Below, piece after piece: positions 41,490 through 51,500 of a DNA stretch of 64,000 nt. The stretch is from Mycobacterium asiaticum (GTDB taxonomy: Bacteria > Actinomycetota > Actinomycetes > Mycobacteriales > Mycobacteriaceae). Position 1 is the first letter of the stretch. Each line of letters begins with the position of its first letter. The stretch is from the NCBI RefSeq assembly GCF_001673315.1, contig NZ_LZLQ01000148.1, positions 92,640-156,639 on the forward strand, in the 5' to 3' direction. Made by a program: the position numbers and the translations under genes. The notes under the pieces were generated by a model that saw nothing but the letters and a program-made list of their open reading frames with translations, made no database searches and was not told the origin of the DNA.

Positions 41490-43183
41490 GCACCGCCTGG
41501 GATCACTCGGTCGACCTGGTGATCGCGGGCAGCGGCGGGGGCGGCATGGTGGCCGGTCTGGCGGCGCTGGACGCGGGCATCGAACCACTGGTAGTAGAGA
41601 AGCTGGCCCTGGTCGGCGGGTCGACCGGGCTGTCCGGCGGTATCGTCTGGCTGCCGAACAATCCGCTGATGCGAGCGGACGGCATCGCCGATTCGCATGA
41701 GGACGGCCTCGCCTATCTGGCCGACGTGGTCGGTGACATCGGTGCGCCCTCCTCCCCCGCGCGTCGGGAGATGTTCTTAACGGCCGGCTACGAAATGATC
41801 AACTTCCTGGTGCGCAAAGGGGTTCGGTTGATCCGCTGCGCCGGTTGGAGTGACTATTACCCTAATCACAAGGGCGGCAACGAGTCCGGTCGGGCGGTCG
41901 AGGGAATTCCTTTCGACGCCGCCGAACTCGGCGCCTGGCACGACAAGGTGCAACCGTCGCTGGCGAAGAACTATGGGTACGCCGTGCTCACCAATGAGTT
42001 GCGCTCGGTTCAGTACTACAACCGGTCACCGCGCACGTTCGCGGTGGCGGCCAAGGTATTCGCGCGGACCAGGGCGGCGCGGGTTGCGCGGCGACACCTC
42101 TTGACCAACGGCGCGTCGTTGATCGGTCAGATGCTGAAGGTGCTGATCCAACTGAGTGACGGTAATCCCCCGCTGTGGATCAACTCGGCTGTCGACGATC
42201 TGATCGTGGAGGATGGGCGAGTCGTTGGCGTCCGCATCTCCCGGAACGGTGCAGCCGTCAATGTCGAGGCCCGCAAGGGAGTTCTGCTGGCTGCCGGCGG
42301 TTTTGGCCATAATCCGGAGATGCGCCGCAAGTACAGCGGTGATCAACCCAACGACGGGCAGTGGTCGATCGCCAACGCCGGCGACACCGGCGAAGTCCTG
42401 CTGGCAGCGATGCGCCTGGGCGCCAAAACGGACCTGCTCGACGAAGCTTGGTGGTTGCCTTCGGTTTTCATCGCCAACGGCGGAGCGGCCGCCGCATCAC
42501 TCGGTTCGGGACGGCAGCGCCCAGGAGCAATCTACGTGGACTCGACCGGTCGGCGGTTCTGCAACGAGTCGAACTCCTATGTCGAAGTCGGCAAGGCGAT
42601 GTACGCCAACAAGGCCGTGCCCTGCTGGATGATCTTCGACGACGGGTACGTTCGCCGCTACGTTGCAGGCACCAACCCGCTCAACCGCCAGCACTTGCCG
42701 CCCGAACTGATAGAAAGCGGCGCGGTCAAGCGCGCTCACACGCTCAGCGAACTAGCCCACCAGATCGATCTCCCCGCCGACGAGTTGGTCCGGACTGTGC
42801 AGCGCTTCAACGGTTTTGCGGCAAAAGGGCTGGATCCCGATTTCGGGCGCGGCCAGTCGGCGTACAACGACTGCTTGGGTGATCCCGGTTACCGGCCCAA
42901 TGCCGCAATCGGACCGCTGGACCGGGCACCGTTCTACGCGACTCGAGTCCTGCCGGCCGATGTGGGCACCTGTGGGGGCGTTATCACCAACGAACACGCA
43001 CAGGTGCTCGACGAACAGGACCAGGTGATCGAGGGGCTTTACGCGACCGGCAACACCACCGCCACGGTGATGGGCCGAACGTATCCCGGCGCCGGCGCGA
43101 GTATCGCGAGTTCGATGGTGTTCGGCTACGTCGCCGCTCGGCATGCGGCGGGCCGCAGGGTTGCCGGCGAGATGAGCCGTTAG
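41486..43183 (+). CDS. KstD-like FAD dehydrogenase (3-ketosteroid delta-1-dehydrogenase family)
   Basis: 565-residue flavoprotein of the fumarate reductase/KstD superfamily. The FAD-binding motif GSGGGGMVAGLAA (15-27) and acidic LVVEK, then GGSTGLSGG, are at the N-terminus. C-terminal PFYATRVLPADVGTCGGV and GLYATGNTTATVMGRTYPGAGASI match the KstD family. KstD enzymes introduce a 1(2) double bond next to a ring ketone. The operon SDR could make the ketone it needs. It is the last gene of the operon and ends 12 bp before a convergent gene. The substrate may be a steroid or a smaller cyclic ketone. Confidence 0.9.
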   Translation: MSTAWDHSVDLVIAGSGGGGMVAGLAALDAGIEPLVVEKLALVGGSTGLSGGIVWLPNNPLMRADGIADSHEDGLAYLADVVGDIGAPSSPARREMFLTAGYEMINFLVRKGVRLIRCAGWSDYYPNHKGGNESGRAVEGIPFDAAELGAWHDKVQPSLAKNYGYAVLTNELRSVQYYNRSPRTFAVAAKVFARTRAARVARRHLLTNGASLIGQMLKVLIQLSDGNPPLWINSAVDDLIVEDGRVVGVRISRNGAAVNVEARKGVLLAAGGFGHNPEMRRKYSGDQPNDGQWSIANAGDTGEVLLAAMRLGAKTDLLDEAWWLPSVFIANGGAAAASLGSGRQRPGAIYVDSTGRRFCNESNSYVEVGKAMYANKAVPCWMIFDDGYVRRYVAGTNPLNRQHLPPELIESGAVKRAHTLSELAHQIDLPADELVRTVQRFNGFAAKGLDPDFGRGQSAYNDCLGDPGYRPNAAIGPLDRAPFYATRVLPADVGTCGGVITNEHAQVLDEQDQVIEGLYATGNTTATVMGRTYPGAGASIASSMVFGYVAARHAAGRRVAGEMSR

Positions 43184-43195
43184 CCTGCGCTCGCG

Positions 43196-44026
43196 CTACT
43201 CGTCGCGGTCGATGAAATCCCGAGGCTTCATGCCTGATTGCATGAGTTCGGTACGGCGCGCCTGAACGTCGGATGCGGCGCCGACCATGTTGGTCAGGAT
43301 GTGGCTGACCTGAAGGTGGACGCGCATTCCCATCAGTTCCCAGGCCCGCTTCACGTTGTTTTTCACCGCCATCAACGTGGTCAACGGAATCTGGGCGATT
43401 TTTCGTGCCATTTCCTCGACGACGTCTTCGAGGTCTTCCCGGGGCACCACTTTGTTAAGCAAACCCCATTCGAGCGCCTGCTGCGCCGACAGCGTCGGCG
43501 CCAGCAGCAACCAGTCCATGGTGCGGTGCCAGTTCATCAACAGCCAGGGCTCGATCATGGTGTGGCCGCCTGGCTCACCAAGGCTTTGGGCCAGCGGCAT
43601 CTGAAAATACGCGTCCTCGGACGCGACGCAGAAGTCCGTCAGCAACCCGAGGTAAATTCCGCCGCCCATACAGTAGCCGTGGATTTGGGAGATCGTCGGT
43701 TTGGGAAATTCCCACAGGTACAGCGTCGGCCACAAGAACAGATCGGCGGTGCCCTTGTACAGGTCCTCAAACGTGTCGCCGAAGTCGGGATAAGGATTCT
43801 CGTCAGGCCCCCAACGCGCCACGTGCCCACCGCAGAAACCTTTGCCGTTGGCCTTCAGGATGACGACTTTGATTTCTTTGTCGCGGTCCGCCTCTCGCAG
43901 GCACGTGTCGACCTCGGTAACCAGGACCGCGTCCTTCGTATTGGCCTTGTCGACCCGGTTCAGCACGATTCGCGCAATCGGCGGCTCGCGCTCATAGATG
44001 ACAGCTTCGAGGACGCGCCGCTCCAT
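43196..44026 (-). CDS. Atypical crotonase, second copy
   Basis: 276-residue crotonase on the opposite strand, closing the island. It shares with the 37691-38563 protein the phrase LKANGKGFC-x-GH, the LWEF-x-KPTI segment, DAYF and LMNWHR/FMNWRR. Both also lack the two catalytic glutamates (here GGGIYLGL and QMPLAQSLGEPG, with a Glu shifted). They are paralogues, and both likely act on related branched or ring-opened CoA esters. Convergent orientation rules out co-transcription with the operon; a promoter just right of 44026 is expected. Confidence 0.9.
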   Translation of the reverse strand: MERRVLEAVIYEREPPIARIVLNRVDKANTKDAVLVTEVDTCLREADRDKEIKVVILKANGKGFCGGHVARWGPDENPYPDFGDTFEDLYKGTADLFLWPTLYLWEFPKPTISQIHGYCMGGGIYLGLLTDFCVASEDAYFQMPLAQSLGEPGGHTMIEPWLLMNWHRTMDWLLLAPTLSAQQALEWGLLNKVVPREDLEDVVEEMARKIAQIPLTTLMAVKNNVKRAWELMGMRVHLQVSHILTNMVGAASDVQARRTELMQSGMKPRDFIDRDE

Positions 44027-44290
44027 GCGCGTTACACTACCGGACCGCGGCGTAACGTCATCATGGTTTTGGCAGCTGGTGCGCTATGCTGAACAGCAAT
44101 GTTGGCGCACATTGGCCAACAACGTCGTGGAACGCCTAGTCATCCACTAGTTCAGATGATTCGTGCATGCAGCACGAGCTCTTCTCGCGGCGATCGATTT
44201 TGCCCACCGGCAATCTCGCCATCTCGTGCTCGGCCCTCGCGCAACGATGCCGCGAACCGGGCGCACCGATGCCTGAAAGGCACCGAAAAA

Positions 44291-45601
44291 GTGACTACGA
44301 ACACAACTTTCGCCGATCTCGGCGTATCCGACACCCTTGTCACCGCGCTGAACGCGGTTGGCATCATGCAGCCGTTTCCGATTCAGATCGCCACGCTCCC
44401 CGATGCGCTGGCCGGACGTGATGTCTTGGGACGGGGCAAAACCGGCAGCGGCAAGACGCTCGCCTTCTCAATTCCGTTGATCAGCGGGATTTCTCGACGG
44501 GACCGGCGCCCGTCGCGACCCTCGGGCTTGGTGCTTGCACCAACCCGCGAATTGGCGACTCAGATCACCGCTACGTTGCAGCCGTTGGCAGCCGCCCAGG
44601 GGTTGAAAGTGACGACCATCTTCGGTGGCGTATCGCAGACTCGACAGGTTGCCGCTCTGAAATCCGGAATCGACATCGTAGTGGCGTGCCCGGGCCGGCT
44701 CGAAGATCTGATGAAGCAACGACTGATCAGCCTTGATGGCGTTCAGATCACCGTCATCGACGAAGCCGATCACATGGCCGACCTCGGCTTTCTGCCCGGA
44801 GTGACCCGAATTCTGACTGCCACGCCCGCATCCGGGCAGCGGCTGTTGTTTTCCGCGACACTCGACAACGGTGTCGACAAACTCGTCAAGCGGTTCCTGC
44901 GCAACGAGGTGCTGCATTCGGTGGACGAAGCCAATTCGCCCGTCTCCGAGATGACCCATTACGTGTTCCACGTCGCCAGCAACGAAGCGAAGAAAGAGCT
45001 GGTGCACCGGCTGGCCTCCGGCACCGGGCGCCGGATTCTGTTCCTGCGCACCAAGCATCAGGCGCGCAAGCTGGCCAAGCAGCTCACCGAGGCGGGCGTG
45101 CCGTCTGTGGACCTGCACGGCAACCTTTCCCAGCCCGCGCGGGACCGCAACCTGGCCAGGTTCGCCGCAGGCGATGCCCGTGTATTGGTTGCGACCGACA
45201 TCGCCGCGCGCGGCGTGCACGTCGACGACGTCGAACTGGTGGTGCATATCGATCCGCCCAGCGAGCACAAGTCCTATCTGCACCGTTCGGGTCGCACGGC
45301 CCGCGCGGGCAGCGCGGGTGATGTCGTTACCGTCGTGCTCCCCGAGCAGCAGGCGCAAACTCAGGTCTTGTTGCGAAAGGCCGGCATCAAGGTCAAACCC
45401 GCGCAGGTGACCGCGTCCTCAGCCGCCGTCCAGGCGCTGGTGGGTGAGATCGCCCCTTATCAGGCGCCCGCACCCGTGGTGACCCAGCCCCAGCAGCATC
45501 GGCGGCCGGCCGGTACCAGGGCAGCGCGTCGTCCCCGCAGCGCAACGCACCGCGTCGAGCACCGTCGCCGGTCCGCCCGCCCGCAGGGCAGCGCCAGGTA
45601 G
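44291..45601 (+). CDS. DEAD-box RNA helicase (RhlE type)
   Basis: 436-residue ATP-dependent RNA helicase. Motifs in order are the Q motif (FADLG to FPIQ), Walker A GRGKTGSGKT, PTRELA, the DEAD-type IDEADHMA, SAT, VATDIAARGVHVDD and HRSGRTARAG. A basic C-terminal tail (about 395-436, rich in Arg/Pro/His) probably binds RNA. Start is the GTG at 44291 with GAAAGG upstream; a longer frame to 44099 would need an unlikely leader peptide. The roughly 260-bp 5' region up to the divergent crotonase is long, as often seen for cold-inducible helicases. Confidence 0.9.
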   Translation: MTTNTTFADLGVSDTLVTALNAVGIMQPFPIQIATLPDALAGRDVLGRGKTGSGKTLAFSIPLISGISRRDRRPSRPSGLVLAPTRELATQITATLQPLAAAQGLKVTTIFGGVSQTRQVAALKSGIDIVVACPGRLEDLMKQRLISLDGVQITVIDEADHMADLGFLPGVTRILTATPASGQRLLFSATLDNGVDKLVKRFLRNEVLHSVDEANSPVSEMTHYVFHVASNEAKKELVHRLASGTGRRILFLRTKHQARKLAKQLTEAGVPSVDLHGNLSQPARDRNLARFAAGDARVLVATDIAARGVHVDDVELVVHIDPPSEHKSYLHRSGRTARAGSAGDVVTVVLPEQQAQTQVLLRKAGIKVKPAQVTASSAAVQALVGEIAPYQAPAPVVTQPQQHRRPAGTRAARRPRSATHRVEHRRRSARPQGSAR

Positions 45602-45618
45602 CGGCGTCGATGCGGCCG

Positions 45619-46164
45619 TCAGCGGCGCGCGATCAGCCAGGCCAAACCGTCGCCTTCGGCGCTGTCGATGGGCTCGAGAAGCGCGAACGAGGCGATTAGC
45701 TCACCGGGTGTTGCGCGGAACTGCCCGGGGGCCGCGCCGACCTCGCTGCGCACCGCGATGGCCAGCAGCCCGCCCGGCGTGAGACGCTCGGTGAGCGCCC
45801 TATAGAGCCGACGGTCGCGAAATTTGTTGCACAGGATCATGTCGACTGGTTCATCAGCCGGCAGGCCCTCGTCGAGATCGACGACGTCGAACCGGCATCG
45901 GTCGCCAACCTGGTTGCGGTGCGCCAAGTCTCGCGCCTGCTGGATGGCGACCGGGGAAACGTCGATCCCGTGCACGTTGAGTCCGCGAAGTGCCAGCCAA
46001 ACTGCTGCGAGCCCCGGTCCGCAAGCGATATCGAGCGCGCGTCCAGCTGTCGGCACCAGATTGACGTGTGGCACAAGGAAACTGGGCGGGCAGATTGATT
46101 CGGCCTGCGCTGGGCCCGCCTGGGTGTAGCGATCGTCCCACCGGCGCCGGTCCTGTTCGGTCAC
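45619..46164 (-). CDS. SAM-dependent class I methyltransferase
   Basis: 181 residues with SAM motif I LDIACGPGLAA, acidic end of strand 2 (VHGIDVSP), VVDLDEGLP, and the C-terminal LTPGGLLAIAV. The N-terminus RRRWDDRYTQAG (W-D-x-R-Y) resembles TehB/thiopurine-type small-molecule methyltransferases. Substrate unknown. It converges with the helicase (17-bp gap) and is divergent from the TetR gene. Confidence 0.88.
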   Translation of the reverse strand: MTEQDRRRWDDRYTQAGPAQAESICPPSFLVPHVNLVPTAGRALDIACGPGLAAVWLALRGLNVHGIDVSPVAIQQARDLAHRNQVGDRCRFDVVDLDEGLPADEPVDMILCNKFRDRRLYRALTERLTPGGLLAIAVRSEVGAAPGQFRATPGELIASFALLEPIDSAEGDGLAWLIARR

Positions 46165-46363
46165 AGCGCCAAGGTTACCGGCACCATCGGTTCTTTCAGT
46201 TTCTGGACAAATGTCTGTATTTTGTCGGGAGCTGGCGGCGATGTCCGATGTTCGGGCAAGGTGCCGAAGCGGCCGAGCTGTAACTGCAGCAAGCTATATT
46301 GCGCATGACAGCTACCATCGCGATGCGCTTGTCGCACAGCGGCGCGGTTCCTACACTGGACGG

Positions 46364-46942
46364 GTGTCTAGAGAGGTCCCTACCGCCGCCGTCCCGCGCC
46401 GGTCGGATCGGCGACCGGGACAGACCATCCGCAAGGTGCTTGATGCCGGACTCGAGGAACTGCGCGAATCGTCCTACGCGAACCTGACAATGCGTGCGGT
46501 GGCTCAGCGCGCCGGGGTGTCGCCGGCCAGCGCCTACACCTACTTTTCGTCGAAAAGCGCTCTGGTGGCAGCGGTCTACTTGCGGTTACTTCGCGAACTG
46601 CCGCTGCACACCGACGTCAACGACACCACCAAGACCAGGGTTAGTGCGACGCTGCGGGACATGGCGCTGATCGTTACCGACGAGCCCGAACTGACTGCGG
46701 GATGCGGCGCAGCCTTGATGGCCGACGACCCCGCGGTCACCCCGTTGCGCAGCGAGATCGCCGACGAAGTCGCGCGCCGCATTGGTGCCGCGCTCGGTCC
46801 GGGTTGGCCGCGCGCGGTGAAGTCGACGCTGCAGATGACCTTTGCGGGGGCGTTGATGACCGCACGGTTCCTGCCGTATCCGGAGATCGCCGGACAACTC
46901 GACGAAGCCGTCAACCTGATTTTGGGCGCGTCTGTCGCATAA
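46364..46942 (+). CDS. TetR-family transcriptional regulator
   Basis: 192 residues from the GTG at 46364 (VSREVPTAAVPRR). The N-terminal helix-turn-helix is clear (NLTMRAVAQRAGVSPASAYTYFSSKSALVAAVY). The C-terminal ligand domain is variable and helical. A 243-residue reading from 46211 is rejected because it would fill the divergent promoter region. Its target is probably the divergent methyltransferase and/or itself; the P450 genes further right are possible too. Confidence 0.88.
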   Translation: MSREVPTAAVPRRSDRRPGQTIRKVLDAGLEELRESSYANLTMRAVAQRAGVSPASAYTYFSSKSALVAAVYLRLLRELPLHTDVNDTTKTRVSATLRDMALIVTDEPELTAGCGAALMADDPAVTPLRSEIADEVARRIGAALGPGWPRAVKSTLQMTFAGALMTARFLPYPEIAGQLDEAVNLILGASVA

Positions 46943-47045
46943 TCCGCTGTGCCACGGGCAGTTTCGTGATCGGTGCTTCGTAGAATTCGGGGTATGGTTT
47001 CGATTTCGTCGCGGGGACCAACCGTCTTGACGAAAGCTTGACGAG

Positions 47046-48272
47046 CTAAACCGGCGTGAGGGGCAACGACTTTCGTGGCTGAAACGCGAAGGTCGAGCCT
47101 CCGCTGAACTTGGTAACCGCTACCTCTGGGAATTCTTTTGCGGCGGTGTCGGTTTCGAAGATACGTGCCGTCCACTCCGTTGCGGTACCGTCTATTTCGA
47201 CGCGCAACCGCGGGTCTACGGCGGCAGCGATCGCCTGCAGCGGCTCAGTCACGTCTGGCGATGTTAGCGCGAGCCACGCCATGTCTTCGTGCGCGGGCGA
47301 CGGACGCACGTGGACTTCGTCCCCCTCGAAGTCGGCAAGCACGTAGACCGCCGGGTTGAACAGCGGGTGCAGCTCCATGACTCGTAACGCACCGTCGATG
47401 CCGCCGGGCAGGTCGAGTGCGCGGTGAATCCGTTCGGCGGCCAGCCCGGCGAGTCCGATGAGCTGCTTGGTCGCGATCGAACGGGCCAGCGCGGTGTCGT
47501 CCCGGGCGCGCTTGCCCACCGCCAACGCGAATGACAAGTAGAGCATGTGCATCTGCAGGCAGACTTCGTCAGCAATGCGGGACAGCGCCGAATGGGAGAA
47601 CGCCCCAAAATTCACGTCGGACAAGAGCGGACCCGAATAGTCCGCCATGCCAGGTTCGCTGTCGTCGATGCCGTCGAGTTCGACCGTGGCGGCATGTGTG
47701 CTGCCGATGATCTCCAACTCCGGGATGAAACCCACTTCGGGATTCGCGTCGTCAATGATGACCGTCCACGCACAGTGCGGGTGCTGATCAGAAGGCACTC
47801 GCGGTGGTCGATGGATCGGCCGAACTTGAGCCCGCCGGTTGGTGGCCAGCGCTGTCGCGTCGAACGTCGGATCCTCGATGTCATGGCACATCCCGCGGAC
47901 GTACTCCTCGCCCATCGGCTCGACATCCAACAGCGCACCGCAGTGGTCGAGTTGGAACTCGCCGTGCCAACGGTCGCGCACCGTGTAGCGGAAGTCCATG
48001 AACTGCGGTGGAGCGCCGATGTCGAGTTGCAGCCCCTTGAAAATGGTGATCACGTCGATGCCTTCGTACCGCAGCGCCCGCTGCATGCGCCTGGTGTACA
48101 CCGGGCTGGCAGCCGCCCACTCTTCAATCGCGATCTGCAGCATTTCCTCGCGGCCGAATTGCTGGATGCACCAGGCCATTCCGGATCGATCGATCATCTG
48201 ACCGATCAGCAGCAGTTCCGGGACCAAAGTGCTGAGTTGATCACGGGTCAGAGTGGTGTACCTGCTGGGCAT
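47046..48272 (-). CDS. Uncharacterised 408-residue protein
   Basis: No family recognised. Start is the ATG at 48272 (MPSRYTTLTRDQL) with GAGGAT at 6 nt; a frame to 48317 is less well supported. No signal peptide or transmembrane helix is visible. Distinctive features are FQLDHCGALLDVEPMG followed by a MCHDIEDPTFDA segment. The conserved-looking His, Cys and acidic residues suggest a metal-dependent or hydrolase-like site. A proline/arginine hinge (about 168-180) separates it from a second half with helical repeats. It lies alone between the TetR gene (convergent) and the cyclase-LuxR regulator (same strand, 230-bp gap). Confidence 0.75.
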   Translation of the reverse strand: MPSRYTTLTRDQLSTLVPELLLIGQMIDRSGMAWCIQQFGREEMLQIAIEEWAAASPVYTRRMQRALRYEGIDVITIFKGLQLDIGAPPQFMDFRYTVRDRWHGEFQLDHCGALLDVEPMGEEYVRGMCHDIEDPTFDATALATNRRAQVRPIHRPPRVPSDQHPHCAWTVIIDDANPEVGFIPELEIIGSTHAATVELDGIDDSEPGMADYSGPLLSDVNFGAFSHSALSRIADEVCLQMHMLYLSFALAVGKRARDDTALARSIATKQLIGLAGLAAERIHRALDLPGGIDGALRVMELHPLFNPAVYVLADFEGDEVHVRPSPAHEDMAWLALTSPDVTEPLQAIAAAVDPRLRVEIDGTATEWTARIFETDTAAKEFPEVAVTKFSGGSTFAFQPRKSLPLTPV

Positions 48273-48502
48273 TGATAGATCCTCACCGCCGACGAACGGG
48301 GCTGCGCTCATCAGCAATTATGGACAGGTGTCTGATTATGGTCTTGACTCTAGCCGACCGCCTCGATGATCGGCAAGAACGCTTGAATCAGGCGGGAGAA
48401 GGCGCCCGGTGGACGGAGATGTGCGGGTCGGCCCAGCCGCCAGCTCGCCGCAAACTAAGGCACTGCGCTGGACAGGTGTCCGACAATCACCCGTGGGAGT
48501 GT

Positions 48503-51500
48503 TCAGCCTTGGCGGACCGCTCCCTGGACGAGCTGTAGCCGCGAACCGATACCGAGTTTGTTGTAGATATGGGCGAGGTGGGCCTGAACGGTTCGCGGTG
48601 ACACGAAAAGCCGCGTCGCTATCTCCTTATTGGCCATGCCCTCACAGACCAGTCGCGCGACCTCACGTTCGGCCGGTGTTAGAGAGCCCCAGCCGCTCGC
48701 CGGCCGCTTGCGTTGGCCACGGCCACGCTGCGCATAAGCGATCGCCTCCTCCATGGAGAGTGTTGCGCCCTCGGCCCACGCAGATTCAAAAGCACTCTCG
48801 TCCATGGCATTTCGGAGGCCGGCCACCGAAGTGTCGTATTCGGCCTCATGAATTTTGAATCGGACCATGCCCATAGACTCGCGTAGCCGTTCTGCTGCGC
48901 CGAACAAGCGCGCCGCCTCGGATTGCTCGCCGCTGTGCGCGGCCAGCCCGGCAAGGCATTCCATTGCTTCTGGAACTTGGAGATAAACCTTTTTCTCGGC
49001 GGCGTAAGTCAAGGCCTGGTGGGCGTCACGTCCAGCCTCGAGGGGCATGCTTTCCGCAATGGCTACGCGCGCGCGAGCCAGCAGAGCGGCCACCCTGTGC
49101 CAGCCCTGTGCCACCGCAATCGCAGCCTCGATCTGCTCTCGGGCCGTTGCGATGTGACCGCGGGCCAGGGCGACTTGAATGGTGTTGAAGACACGTTGGG
49201 CAGTTGTTACCGCAGGTTGGTGTGGGTACATGCACTGCCAGGCCACCTCACCGGTCTGGTCGGCCCCGTCCAAATCACCGGCCGCCACGCGCACTTGCGA
49301 TGCTTGCGCGTAGGCCATGCCCAAGTAGTACTCGCCCAGGTCAGTGGCCGCCGTCACGGCTGCGTCAGCGACGGCGAATGACTCGTCTAATTCACCGTGA
49401 TACGCAAGTGCCATGCCAAGACCCATGACGGCGACGGGGCCGGAGACGCGATCGTGAGCTTCATCGCAGTCGGCGGCCAGCGTTCTGAGCTCTGAAATTG
49501 CTTCAATGATGCTGCCCTGCACCAGAAGTGACCAACCGATGGCCAATCGGCACTGTCGGGAGTTTCCTCCATCGCCGATTGCGTCGGCGATAACGCGCCC
49601 CTCTTCGCCCGCCACCCGTGCCGCCGCCAAGTCACCGGTGTTCAACGCGGTGTTGGACTGCCAGGCCAGGATCTGGCTTAGGGCCCACTGTTCATCCAGG
49701 GCCCGGGCCAACCCGATTGCCTCCGAGTAATAGCTTGCGGCCTTGTCGGAGTCGTATTGGGCGCCGGCGGACAACCCAGATGCAGTAAGGGCCCGGGCAA
49801 GCAAAGCGGGATCGTCGAGTTCGCGGGCGATCTGCACCGCGTGTTGCGCGATTTCCAAATGCTGGCCTCCCGCGAACACCTTCAGCACTGCCTCGTCGGC
49901 GAGTGCACGCGCCCGCACCGACGGCGAAGCCTGGTTCGCGGCAGGTATCACGCGGAACCATGCGACGCCTTCCATGATTCGACCGCGGGTCAGCCAGACC
50001 GGTTGCAGCGACGACGCCAACGTCAATGCTTGGTCGATGTCGTCGTTTTCCAGGTGCCAACCTAGCGCGTTACGCAGGTTATCCATCTCGAGTTCGACCT
50101 GCGCGAGGCGTTGCTGGTAATCGGTTCGTGCCGGGGCGTCGAGCGATGCGGCAATTGCCGTGTAGTGGTCGCAATGACGGGATCGCACGGCATCGGCTTC
50201 GCCCGACTCGCCGAGTTTCTCCAATGCATACTGGCGCACCGTTTCCAGTAGTCGGTATCTGGTGCGACCGCTGCTGGCGTCGGCGACAACAAGAGACTTG
50301 TCGACGAGCAACGTCAGTTGATCCAGGACCTGGTATGGCTCGATAACGTCACCGCCGCATACGACTTGCGCTGACGGCAGGTTGAATCCGCCGTAGAAGA
50401 CGGCCAGCCGTCGGAACAGGATCCGCTCGGCTTCGGTGAGCAGTGCGTGCGACCAATCCACTGAAGCGCGCAGTGTCTGTTGGCGCCGCACCGCGGTTCG
50501 TGAACCGCCGGTCAGCAACCGAAAGCGATCATGCAGGCTGTCGACGATCTCGGTCAATGACAACGCCCGCACCCGCGCCGCCGCGAGTTCGATCGCTAGC
50601 GGCATACCGTCCAGGCGGCGGCAGATCTCGGCTACCTGTGCGCTGTTGTTCTCGGTGACTGTGAAATCGGGTTTGGCCAAGCGGGCACGTTCGGCGAAGA
50701 GATTGATGGCCTCGTCGGCCAGTGACAGCGGAGGCACCTGCCAGGTCGCCTCGCCGGGGATATTAACCGGTTCTCTGCTGGTCGCCAGCACAGTTAGGCG
50801 CGGCGCCCCGGCCAGCAGCGTCGCTAGCAGGGTGGCGCAGGCATCCAGCAGATGTTCACAGTTGTCCAGCACGATCAGCATGTGACGGTCACGCAGGAAC
50901 CGAAGCAGCGTGTCGATCATCGAGCGTCCGGGTTGATCGGGTAGCTCCAAGGCGCGTGCCACCGTCACCGGCACCACCTCGGCGGCCGTGATAGGCGCCA
51001 AATCCACGTACCGTACGCCATCGCCGAAATCTCCTGCAGCTTCGACAGCCACCTGCACCGCCAGCCGGGTTTTACCGACTCCGCCCGCCCCAGTCAAAGT
51101 GACCAACCGATTGCCGGCCAACGCATTTCGCAAGCTGCTGATTTGATCCTGACGCCCTACGAAACTCGTTAGCTGCACAGGGAGGTTATGTGTGACAACG
51201 CTGCTGGTGCTTCGCAGCGGCGGGAAGTCATTGCGGAGATCCGGATGGCACAGCTGCACCAACCGCTGCGGTCGGGCCAGGTCACGCAGCGGGTGCGCTC
51301 CTAGGTCCGCCAGCCAGGCGTCTGCAGGCAAAGTTTCGGCGACGAGGTCTTCCGTGGTTCCCGACAGCAGGGTTTGACCGCCATGCGCCAGATCGCGCAG
51401 GCGGCCGGTGCGGTTGATCGTCGGACCGATGTAGTTGCCCTCGTCACGCAAGCGCACCTCGCCGGTGTGGATCCCGATGCGCAGCCGGATCGGCGCCAAC

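Noticed and set aside
46304..46344. GCGCAT ... ATGCGC symmetry upstream of the TetR gene
   Set aside because: The spacer is long and the arms short for the base composition, so chance is likely.
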